This document shows, piece by piece, positions 7,544 to 14,021 of a stretch of DNA of 14,021 bases. The position numbers and the translations under genes were made by a program. The notes beneath the pieces are model-generated. The model saw only the letters and a program-made list of their open reading frames with translations, was not told where the DNA came from and did no database searches. This DNA is from Planctomycetota bacterium (GTDB lineage Bacteria > Planctomycetota > UBA11346). The DNA is taken from the NCBI GenBank assembly GCA_947440715.1, contig CANETI010000016.1, positions 1-14,021 on the forward strand. The letters run 5' to 3'. The number at the start of each line of letters is the position of its first letter. Positions within the stretch are counted from its first letter, which is position 1.

Positions 7544-7557
7544 GGCGGGCATGCTAG
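7544..7557 (-). promoter_or_regulatory. Leader motif shared with the bamA/ABC spacer
   Basis: On the minus strand this reads CTAGCATGCCCGCC, identical at 13 of 14 positions to the sequence just before the ABC ATPase start (10277-10290). Its TAGCAT part resembles a sigma-70 -10 element, with a weak GTGACC 16 bases further upstream. It also contains the alternative in-frame skp start. Function is unproven. Confidence 0.35.
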
Positions 7558-7678
7558 ATCAGCCACCCGTTTGGTCACGAGGATATTCCAGGTGAGGCAC
7601 GACAGCAGCGCGTAGCAGTGGATATCCGCGTTAGCGATGTCCGTTGAGGACGCCCAGGATGATGGTGAGTATGGTTAG

Positions 7679-10135
7679 TTAGTAGCGGAATTGGCCTAAA
7701 GTGAATTGGATTTGCGTATCGGACTCACCTTCACGGGCATCAAGCAGCCACGCGAAGTCGAGCGCGACAGGGATCATGATGGGAAAGCGAATGCCGAAAC
7801 CGACCGCCGTGCGCATATCGTCGACCGACATCGATTCACCAGCCCCCCACACATTACCCCAATCGGTAAACGCGGCTAAGCGAATGCCTTCGTTGTTGTC
7901 TTGGACGGGCACTGATAGTTCGGCACTGAATAAGGCGTCGGTGGTGCCGCCGACATCGGCTTGATTACCAAGCAAGTTAATTTCTGTTGGGCTCAAGCGA
8001 TCGTTTTCAAAACCACGATGACGCGGGGAGGGACCGCCGCCGTAATAACGTTGATAGAAGGGAACCGTCGCGGAATCATTTAAAGTAAAAATTTGAGTCC
8101 AGCGCGCATTGATGTGGAAGAACGTCACACCGCCTTGTTCGCCTTCGATCAGTGGTAAGAAATGGTCGCCGCGTAACGTATAGCTCCACCAGTCACTGCT
8201 ATTTGCGAGTGGATCGGCGGTATACGATTCGCTCGCCGTCATCAAATAACCCTTGGTGGGTAATCGAGGATTATTGAGCCGATCAAACGACTGTCCGAAC
8301 GTCAACGTATTAATATGATAATCACCAGCGCCTAATAACGCGTCGTTCGGCGCGTCAGTTTCTGGCTCTTTAACTTTTAAGTCGGTGTAGGCATAAGATA
8401 CATAAAGACGTAAATCGTTGTTAAAGAAATTACGTCCAACCGTAGCGGTCGGGACGGAACGAATTTCTTCCCACGAACGACGACGCGAATTAATATACGC
8501 GTAACCTAAAGTCAGTGAAAAAGGACCGTCTAATAAATAAGGATTTGTCCAACTTAAATCCGCACTGGTCGACAATTCTGACCACTGCAATCCCATATTA
8601 AGACTTTGTCCAGCACCACGCCAATCGCGCGTTACGTTGCCATCTAATAAGCCAGTTAAAAAACCAACGGCGTTAAAATTTCGTTCGCCAAATCCAGCTT
8701 GAATAAAAATACCATCAGACGAGCTGTAGCCAACTTGGAAATTGAGCGTGCCGGTGGAATCTTCTTCTAGATCAACACGTAAATCGGCTTCATCAGGGCG
8801 ATCTGCCGGAAAGCGTGGTGAAACACGAAGTTGACGGTCTACATTACGCTTAAATATACCGGTACGTTCCAATTGGCGCTTTGATTCATCAATGCTGTCA
8901 TCGTTCCATAATTCACTGGGCATTAAACCCATGGCGCGCCGTATCACGGCATCTTTGGTCACATAATTTCCGTGAATGTCGACGCGACCAATATGATATT
9001 TACGCCCTTCAGTGACGTGCAGCACTAAATTGACGCGATGATTTTCTAAATCGAGGCCACGGTCGATACCAATATCACAACGGGCGTAACCTTGATTACT
9101 GATAACGCGTCGTGCGCGTTCAATGGCTCGTTCAATATCAGTACGCTTAAATGGTGCACCTTCGGGAAGTTCGAATGCTGCGCGTAATTCTGCGCTGCTA
9201 GCGATGGTGTTACCGACAAAACTAACCGAGCCCAGATAATAGCGTTCACCTGGGGCCAAATCAAAGACCACCATCACGGAATCATTAAGTTCGCCATCAG
9301 GTGCAAATGCGGGACCATTACGACGTCGATCATCAAGTGGTCGAATATAGTCGGTTAATTCCGTGGCAGTGCCGAGTAATTTCGTGTCCAACCAACCTTG
9401 ATCTTGGATGGCGCGTACCACAGCACCTTGATCGAAGGGCATCAGTTCAGCGTGAAAGGCATTACCAGCTTGGTTAAGTAAGATAGGATCTAGTTGATTA
9501 GGAAAAACTTTTTGCGGTAAATTCTTGTAGACGACTTTTGCTACTTTTATTTCCTGGCCTAAATCAACACGAAAGGCGACATTGATATTACCACGATCAT
9601 CTTCCTTTTCTATGCTTACGCGGACGAAACGATAACCTTTATCTTGGAAATGAGCTTCAATAGCTCGGCGATCATTTTCTAAAATCAGCGGGTTGAGCCA
9701 ACCACCAGCTTTGGTCTCCATGAATTTCTCAATGGAAGAACGCTGAAAATAATTAAGGTCAGGATAAGTAACGCTCGCAACATACGGTTGCTCAACCATG
9801 AAGAATACCACTGACAACGAGCCGTCCGCATGCCGTTCAATTTCGCTTCGCGTATTGGTAAACGGTCCCATCTTTTCAATCGCCCGCACATCGTCAGCCA
9901 TGGCGATCGGATCAAGCACTTGCCCAGGTCGGGTGGTCAAAATAAAGCGAATGCGATCCGGATGGTAATTTTTTGCGCCAACGATTTTGACGTCGCGAAT
10001 TTCGTTCGGTTTAAAGGTGATGGGTTTGGGCGTGGGATCTGGGATCGTCGCATCGCCCGCATATATGGGCACCCCGCTTAATAACAGCGCGGCTAACGTC
10101 GGTACGATACGATAAAAATGACGCGACAGCCGCAA
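7679..10135 (-). CDS. bamA: Outer-membrane protein assembly factor BamA (Omp85)
   Basis: 818 residues, near the family length. BamA is the core of the machine that folds beta-barrel proteins into the outer membrane. A signal peptide occupies 1-26 (cut after IYA). Five POTRA repeats can be followed at about 45-118, 119-197, 198-304, 305-381 and 382-458, several ending in the typical V.I.GN-like strand. The third carries a charged insertion (about 258-283). The barrel runs from about 462 to the C terminus; RHRGF (Phe709) corresponds to the conserved VRGF/Y loop-6 motif, and the protein ends QFTLGQFRY, an aromatic beta-signal with Tyr last. The start codon is TTG 10135-10133, supported by GGGAGA five bases upstream. 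First gene of the envelope cluster, 153 bases before skp. Confidence 0.95.
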   Translation of the reverse strand: MRLSRHFYRIVPTLAALLLSGVPIYAGDATIPDPTPKPITFKPNEIRDVKIVGAKNYHPDRIRFILTTRPGQVLDPIAMADDVRAIEKMGPFTNTRSEIERHADGSLSVVFFMVEQPYVASVTYPDLNYFQRSSIEKFMETKAGGWLNPLILENDRRAIEAHFQDKGYRFVRVSIEKEDDRGNINVAFRVDLGQEIKVAKVVYKNLPQKVFPNQLDPILLNQAGNAFHAELMPFDQGAVVRAIQDQGWLDTKLLGTATELTDYIRPLDDRRRNGPAFAPDGELNDSVMVVFDLAPGERYYLGSVSFVGNTIASSAELRAAFELPEGAPFKRTDIERAIERARRVISNQGYARCDIGIDRGLDLENHRVNLVLHVTEGRKYHIGRVDIHGNYVTKDAVIRRAMGLMPSELWNDDSIDESKRQLERTGIFKRNVDRQLRVSPRFPADRPDEADLRVDLEEDSTGTLNFQVGYSSSDGIFIQAGFGERNFNAVGFLTGLLDGNVTRDWRGAGQSLNMGLQWSELSTSADLSWTNPYLLDGPFSLTLGYAYINSRRRSWEEIRSVPTATVGRNFFNNDLRLYVSYAYTDLKVKEPETDAPNDALLGAGDYHINTLTFGQSFDRLNNPRLPTKGYLMTASESYTADPLANSSDWWSYTLRGDHFLPLIEGEQGGVTFFHINARWTQIFTLNDSATVPFYQRYYGGGPSPRHRGFENDRLSPTEINLLGNQADVGGTTDALFSAELSVPVQDNNEGIRLAAFTDWGNVWGAGESMSVDDMRTAVGFGIRFPIMIPVALDFAWLLDAREGESDTQIQFTLGQFRY

Positions 10136-10140
10136 GCGAG

Positions 10141-10146
10141 TCTCCC
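10141..10146 (-). promoter_or_regulatory. Ribosome binding site supporting the TTG start of bamA
   Basis: GGGAGA on the minus strand, five bases before TTG 10135. No in-frame ATG or GTG gives a better start, and this one yields an intact signal peptide. Confidence 0.7.
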
Positions 10147-10152
10147 AGGCGA

Positions 10153-10247
10153 GGGGGCATGGTAGGGCGAGTGCGCAGGGGGCAATGTCGTGTCGGGGGT
10201 TGGGATGGCTTGGCCATCATCACCATCACGGGGGTCGGACTTGCGGG
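10153..10247 (+). other. G-run cluster, possible G-quadruplex
   Basis: The plus strand has seven runs of three or more G within 95 bases (10153-10157, 10165-10167, 10178-10182, 10195-10199, 10202-10204, 10230-10234, 10245-10247). Four successive runs (10165-10204) have loops of about 10, 12 and 2 bases, long for a stable quadruplex. The G-rich strand is the RNA-like strand for the ABC gene leader and the template strand for bamA. Confidence 0.35.
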
Positions 10248-10287
10248 TGCCCCTCTTTCACCCACCGCCTTGCAACCTACCATGCCC
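10155..10287. repeat. Perfect 12-bp inverted repeat pair flanking the bamA/ABC divergent spacer
   Basis: GGGCATGGTAGG at 10155-10166 is the exact reverse complement of CCTACCATGCCC at 10276-10287; 109 bases separate the arms. Read in the direction of each gene, both bamA and the ABC ATPase have CCTACCATGCCC in the leader, 19 and 4 bases before their starts. The core TACCAT has the conserved outer bases of a -10 hexamer, so mirror-image promoters are one reading and paired operators another. Confidence 0.6.
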
Positions 10288-10291
10288 GCCG

Positions 10292-11287
10292 ATGGCACTG
10301 CTAGAAGTCCGTAATCTGCGTAAATGGTTCCCCATTAGACGTGGGGTATTTGGCAAAACCGTCGCGCAGGTGCGCGCCGTTGATGGTGTAGATTTGTCGC
10401 TTGATGCTGGAAGCGCGTTGGGCTTGGTTGGTGAATCGGGCTGTGGCAAAACAACCCTTGGCCGCTGCTTGTTGCGCTTGATTGAGCCTTCAACTGGTTC
10501 GGTGGTGTTAGATGGTACCGATGTGATGCAGCTTAAAGGTGGCTCATTGCGGACGTTCCGTCGGCATATGCAAATGATCTTCCAAGATCCATACGGTAGT
10601 TTGAATCCGCGGCTGACGGTGGGTGATATTCTATCAGAGCCGTTAATCGTGCATGGATTGGCCGACCGTGCCGGCGCAGAAGAACAAGCCGGAGTATTAT
10701 TAGAACGGGTTGGTCTGACGCGCGCCCAATTAGGGCATTACCCACATCAGTTTTCTGGCGGCCAACGTCAACGCATTGGCATTGCACGGGCATTAGCGCT
10801 CAAACCAAAAGTCATTGTGTGCGATGAACCCGTGTCGGCTTTAGACGTATCGGTACAAGCTCAGGTGTTGAATCTACTCAAAGATTTGCAACAAGAATTT
10901 GGCATCGCCTATTTATTTATTTCCCATGATTTAGCGGTGGTTTCCCATTTATGCGAACGGGTGGCCGTGATGTATCTTGGGGAAATTGTCGAGATTGGTC
11001 CGGTTGAGCGTATTCTTAACCAGCCGCTGCATCCTTATACGCAGGCATTATTATCGGCCGTGCCACATGGAGAACCTGGGAAACATCGGACACGCATTGT
11101 TTTGGAAGGTGATCCGCCAAGCCCATTAGAACCGAGTTCGGCCAAGCGTTTTACTAGTCGTTTTCCCCATCACGCGGACGCTTTTAATGATGGCGATATT
11201 ACTCTGCGTGAAGCAAGTCCTGGCCATAGCGTGCGTTGCGCACGTTTGGATGTGTTGCAGGACTTTGCCGCTAAATCGGTGACTTAA
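10292..11287 (+). CDS. Peptide-type ABC transporter ATP-binding protein (OppF/DppF family)
   Basis: 331 residues from ATG 10292; an earlier GTG in the frame would add 34 non-conserved residues, so I reject it. The protein opens MALLEVRNLRKWFPIRRG, as OppF/DppF do. ATPase motifs are complete: Walker A GESGCGKTT (47-55), Q-loop Gln98 in IFQDP, signature SGGQRQR (155-161), Walker B VIVCDEP with Asp178 and Glu179, and H-loop His212. LHPYTQALLSAVP (246-258) marks the oligopeptide-type C-terminal domain. It should power import of peptides or similar solutes at the inner membrane. Unusually, that domain keeps only one of its normally conserved cysteines (Cys316 in VRCARL). No permease, binding protein or second ATPase is beside it. 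No Shine-Dalgarno sequence is visible. Its TAA interlocks with the stop of the sigma-factor gene. Confidence 0.9.
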   Translation: MALLEVRNLRKWFPIRRGVFGKTVAQVRAVDGVDLSLDAGSALGLVGESGCGKTTLGRCLLRLIEPSTGSVVLDGTDVMQLKGGSLRTFRRHMQMIFQDPYGSLNPRLTVGDILSEPLIVHGLADRAGAEEQAGVLLERVGLTRAQLGHYPHQFSGGQRQRIGIARALALKPKVIVCDEPVSALDVSVQAQVLNLLKDLQQEFGIAYLFISHDLAVVSHLCERVAVMYLGEIVEIGPVERILNQPLHPYTQALLSAVPHGEPGKHRTRIVLEGDPPSPLEPSSAKRFTSRFPHHADAFNDGDITLREASPGHSVRCARLDVLQDFAAKSVT

Positions 11288-13251
11288 AATCCAGGATCAG
11301 CCGTTGGCGCAGGCGCCACTTCAGCGGGTTGATTACCGCGTCCGCCGCCGTTATTTCCACCGCCGTTGCCACCGTTATTACCGCCGCCACGGCGATTATT
11401 CATCATATCCATGGCCATGATGCGCATGGCGCCGTTACCCATATCTTGATTATTTCCGCGCAGTTGGATCCAGTGTGTTAATGGCGAATCAGCCGTGACC
11501 GTCCATACTTTTTGGTGTTCGACCATTTTTAATGGGAAGGTGTGGGTGGTGTCGAATGCCGTAAACGTCATTCGCACGACGGTAGCATCGGTGGTCGTGG
11601 TCGAGGTAATGGCGACCGAATCTAATGCTCGATCAATGTGCAAATCATAAACCGCAAAAGCCCGTTTGAGATCCGGCAAGGCTAATGACACGCGCTCAAG
11701 AAATTGATTCAGCTCTAATTTGGTTAAGTCGCTCAAGTTAGTCGTGCCAAATTTTTTCAACGCTTCGCTAATTGCTGTGCAAGCACGTTTGGCTTTATCA
11801 GGATCAGTGAAACCCGCCGTAGGCAACCAAGCCGCCACAGAACCTAAATACTTTTGAATGGCCAGCGTTTGTTCGCTTTCTAAACCACTAGCAAGCGTGC
11901 CATTAATAACGTTGTTCAGCGTGCCATTAATGGCCATCTGCGCCAAGCCACCGCGATAATTATTTTTCGCTGCGGTTTCTGGATGGGTTAATTGTTGAGC
12001 CATGCTATTGGTTTCAATCATCATCAGCATGGGTGTCACATAAGTGGCAATCAAATCACCGGAATTAGGTTCGTTCGACACACGTAACATGCGTGAAAAC
12101 ATGCCGCCGACCCAGGGATTCGAAACAAACTGACCGACATTATCCCACGCTGCTTCAGCGCGCTGTTGGCCTTCAGGATCTAATCGGCGTAAAAACGCTG
12201 CCATATCATTGAAGCGCAAGGCGCGAATCGCTGTTTGTACAGCGGCCTCGGCGGTTGCTGCGGTGAGCGGTTGTGGAATAGCAGGGGCCGCCGATTGCTG
12301 CGGATTAGTGGTGTTAGCCTCTGTCTTTTGTTCTCCGGGAATTATTTCTGAGCTGGTAATCGGTGCCGGTGAAACAATTTTATCAGAGCTATTTTCCGCA
12401 CCCAAACTGACCGCCGTTACCGCACCTAATGATAAAACGCTCGCTGCGACGATGGAGGCAGCGGCTAATTTTAATGTGCCGAGTGCGGTAATGGTTGATC
12501 CGCCGCCAGTTGCGAGCGCCAATACATGAGGCGCTGCTGTTCCAACAGCGGCAGCGGTAGAAAATGAACCCGCGGCAATGGCGCTAGCTGATTTTGCCGT
12601 GGCAATAATAAATGAGCTGGGCAAGGCGGCATGCGCTGCACCTTCACTGGCGAGCAAGCTTGCGAGCGATAATGCGCCGACAGCAACGCCTTTGCGCTGT
12701 AATTGTTGGCGCAATAATTCTCGTCCACGCGACAGCAACGACGCGAGGGTGCCTTCTTTGACCTGTAAAATACGTGCGACGTCTTCTTGTGAGTGTCCAT
12801 CAAGATAATGCAGCACTAATGGTACGCGGTAGCGTTCCGCCAGCAGATCAAGTGCATGGTCAAGTTCTTCGCGCATATCAGTGCGCAAAGAATCATCTAA
12901 ATTATCTGATGGCGCAGTCATGGCCTGGGCTTCCTGATGTCCTTCGTACCGCGATCTGGTGCGCGCTGCGTCACGTTGTCGCATGGCGATGTGGCGCGCT
13001 GAGCGGTGCAACCATCCACCGATGGTGGGATGATCGCGCAACTGACGAGCCTTCGCTGTTAAGGTGATAAACACGGCTTGAGCAGCATCCTCAGCGTCTG
13101 AATGGTTTCCAATAACGCGACGACAGGTGCCAAGCACCATCGCGCCATGGCGTTCTAGCAGGACACTAAACGCCTGCTGGCGCGCGACATCAGTCGCTGC
13201 ATCACAAAACGCGCCCACAAGGGCGGTGTCAGAGCCAGGTTGGTTTTCCAT
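11284..13251 (-). CDS. ECF-type sigma factor with membrane anchor and large C-terminal domain
   Basis: 655 residues, about three times a plain ECF sigma factor. Residues about 27-100 are sigma region 2 (LLERHGAMVLGTCRRVIG, DAEDAAQAVFITL, GGWLHRSARHIA), for core polymerase and -10 binding. Residues about 126-186 are region 4 (LAERYRVPLVLHYLDGHSQEDVARIL, then VKEGTLASLLSRGRELL), the -35 helix-turn-helix. An Ala/Ser-rich segment follows, then a likely membrane helix (about 261-284). The remaining 370 residues would lie outside the cytoplasm: a Ser/Thr/Pro/Gln-rich spacer (290-330), an unrecognised helical-then-strand region (330-600), and a Gly/Asn-rich tail (620-640). Such anchored sigma factors are common in Planctomycetota and Verrucomicrobiota; the tail may act as built-in sensor or anti-sigma. 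No separate anti-sigma gene is seen. AGGA lies nine to ten bases before ATG 13251. Confidence 0.85.
   Translation of the reverse strand: MENQPGSDTALVGAFCDAATDVARQQAFSVLLERHGAMVLGTCRRVIGNHSDAEDAAQAVFITLTAKARQLRDHPTIGGWLHRSARHIAMRQRDAARTRSRYEGHQEAQAMTAPSDNLDDSLRTDMREELDHALDLLAERYRVPLVLHYLDGHSQEDVARILQVKEGTLASLLSRGRELLRQQLQRKGVAVGALSLASLLASEGAAHAALPSSFIIATAKSASAIAAGSFSTAAAVGTAAPHVLALATGGGSTITALGTLKLAAASIVAASVLSLGAVTAVSLGAENSSDKIVSPAPITSSEIIPGEQKTEANTTNPQQSAAPAIPQPLTAATAEAAVQTAIRALRFNDMAAFLRRLDPEGQQRAEAAWDNVGQFVSNPWVGGMFSRMLRVSNEPNSGDLIATYVTPMLMMIETNSMAQQLTHPETAAKNNYRGGLAQMAINGTLNNVINGTLASGLESEQTLAIQKYLGSVAAWLPTAGFTDPDKAKRACTAISEALKKFGTTNLSDLTKLELNQFLERVSLALPDLKRAFAVYDLHIDRALDSVAITSTTTTDATVVRMTFTAFDTTHTFPLKMVEHQKVWTVTADSPLTHWIQLRGNNQDMGNGAMRIMAMDMMNNRRGGGNNGGNGGGNNGGGRGNQPAEVAPAPTADPGF
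11338..11400 (-). repeat. Low-complexity Gly/Asn-coding stretch
   Basis: Imprecise repeats of codons for Gly-Gly-Asn encode residues about 619-639 of the sigma factor, just before its C terminus. The bases read as repeated CCGCCG/GTTATT-like units on the plus strand. Probably a flexible disordered tail. Confidence 0.7.
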
Positions 13252-13317
13252 CGTGGTGTCATCCTATCCGGTTAGACGACGGTAACCTTGCAACCATACA
13301 GAGAACCAATGGATGGG

Positions 13318-14021
13318 TCAGGTGAACGTCAGTTCAACCCACAAACCGCGATCACTGGGTCCACGGCAGACATGCAGCATTTTTTGCGCAGGAATCGCGA
13401 CCATACAAGCATTGGTAGCGGTACCCTGAGCATCTTCGGGACGGCGATTAATCGAATGGACGCCATCGCTACGGTCGGCGAATAAGGTCTTTAAGCTGGC
13501 CACGTCTTGCTTTTTGGTCACCCACGAGCGGGCTCGTTGCAAGCGCGTTTGTGAAGAAGGCGTGGCGGGTTCACCCTCGATGGCGATATGGGCTTCACTC
13601 TGGCAATGATTGGTGCGAATGAGCGGTTGGTCGCCGTGGCGAAAAACGTGCGTCGTGGCGGTGCATTCAATGTCATCAACCCCAGCGGCATCAGCTGACC
13701 AATAGGTGTGCGCTCCTGCGCGGGGCGCAGTGATAATGCTGCTCAAGGCTTCGGCGCGAGTCGTGCAACGAATAGCACGGTGTAAAAGAGACAGGTATGG
13801 AATACCAATGCGCGAGCCGTAAGTTTTAATATTGGTGGTACCAACAGCGACGCCATTGGAATTCATTCCCATTAAGGACGGGCATCCAGCGCAGGTTACA
13901 CTCCACGTGTCAGGACCATGAAGCGGTTGACGATAAACCGCGACGACAAAATCTAAATCGGTGGGATTTAAATCCCAGGTTTGCGCCGCGATCACAACAC
14001 CCGTCGTGGTTTGCGAACCTG
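13318..14021 (-). CDS. Acyl-CoA:6-aminopenicillanate acyltransferase-like Ntn-hydrolase (C45 type), 5' end missing
   Basis: About 234 residues are visible and the frame is open to the window edge. A GTG at 13995 could be read as a start, but homologous-looking sequence continues upstream of it (GSQTTTGV before VIAAQTWDLNP), so I treat the gene as truncated. Family features are the Q.WD.NP segment, a TCAG...GMNSNGVAVGTTNI block like the conserved G.N..G..V..N of penicillin acyltransferase relatives, and a C-terminal strand region ending in WVELTF. The catalytic cysteine, normally exposed by self-cleavage within a GCT motif shortly before this segment, should lie just outside the window. Relatives hydrolyse or transfer amide-linked acyl groups; the substrate is unknown. 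It ends 66 bases before the sigma-factor start on the same strand, so they may share a transcript. Confidence 0.7.
   Translation of the reverse strand, partial: GSQTTTGVVIAAQTWDLNPTDLDFVVAVYRQPLHGPDTWSVTCAGCPSLMGMNSNGVAVGTTNIKTYGSRIGIPYLSLLHRAIRCTTRAEALSSIITAPRAGAHTYWSADAAGVDDIECTATTHVFRHGDQPLIRTNHCQSEAHIAIEGEPATPSSQTRLQRARSWVTKKQDVASLKTLFADRSDGVHSINRRPEDAQGTATNACMVAIPAQKMLHVCRGPSDRGLWVELTFT

Noticed and set aside
7639..7651. Small hairpin after bamA (GTCC...GGAC)
   Set aside because: Four-base stem with no T-run in the direction of transcription. Not a credible terminator.
10215..10229. CATCATCACCATCAC resembling a polyhistidine tag
   Set aside because: It is in a non-coding spacer and is not read as histidines in the frame of either neighbouring gene. 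Coincidental sequence.
10190..10291. N-terminal extension of the ABC ATPase from a GTG at 10190
   Set aside because: The residues are Pro/Ser-rich, unlike the family, and the normal family N terminus begins exactly at ATG 10292.
12209..12529. Open frame on the plus strand inside the sigma-factor gene, Ala/Val-rich
   Set aside because: It is antisense to the Ala-rich linker and membrane segment of the sigma factor, whose composition explains the lack of stops.
1..14021. Defence island, CRISPR array, phage or transposon content
   Set aside because: No regularly spaced repeats, transposase, integrase, terminal inverted repeats with target duplication, or nuclease modules were found. The genes are housekeeping or metabolic.

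Overview
The window looks like chromosomal DNA from a Gram-negative, diderm bacterium, most likely of the Planctomycetota/Verrucomicrobiota (PVC) group. The evidence is an outer-membrane/lipid A cluster with LpxC fused to FabZ, and an ECF-type sigma factor with a long membrane-anchored C-terminal extension, a design common in that group. LpxC-FabZ fusions also occur in Bacteroidota, so the assignment is an inference. Leu codons TTA/TTG are frequent. Shine-Dalgarno sites are used but not everywhere. I see no tRNA, rRNA, CRISPR array, insertion sequence or phage gene.

Layout. (1) 1-466, plus strand: the tail of an unidentified gene, overlapping by ATGA a group II truncated haemoglobin. (2) 463-1311, minus strand: a secreted alpha/beta-hydrolase esterase of the PHB-depolymerase/LpqC type. 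(3) 1453-3192, plus strand: a thiamine-diphosphate 2-oxo-acid decarboxylase of the pyruvate/indolepyruvate decarboxylase type, with a small tandem repeat at its N terminus. (4) 10135 down to 3193, minus strand: an envelope-biogenesis cluster in the order bamA, skp, lpxD, lpxC-fabZ, yqgE/algH, then a LysM lipoprotein. (5) 10292-11287, plus strand: a peptide-type ABC transporter ATPase divergent from bamA. (6) 13251 down to 11284, minus strand: the membrane-anchored sigma factor, preceded at 13318-14021 by a partial acyltransferase/acylase of the penicillin acyltransferase (C45, Ntn-hydrolase) type.

How it works together. BamA inserts beta-barrel proteins into the outer membrane and Skp chaperones them in the periplasm. 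LpxD adds an acyl chain to the lipid A precursor. LpxC deacetylates that precursor just before LpxD acts, and FabZ makes the unsaturated acyl-ACP used in chain elongation. YqgE and the LysM lipoprotein close the cluster; lpxA and lpxB are not in the window.

Most unusual points. All three convergent gene pairs meet with interlocking or abutting stop codons and no clear terminator. The bamA/ABC divergent spacer carries a perfect 12-bp inverted repeat, related to a sequence before skp, together with a dense set of G-runs on one strand. The ABC ATPase has lost most of the cysteines expected in its C-terminal domain and has no permease beside it. I found no clearly new defence or mobile system; the best candidates for undescribed biology are the sigma factor's C-terminal domain and the repeated leader motif.
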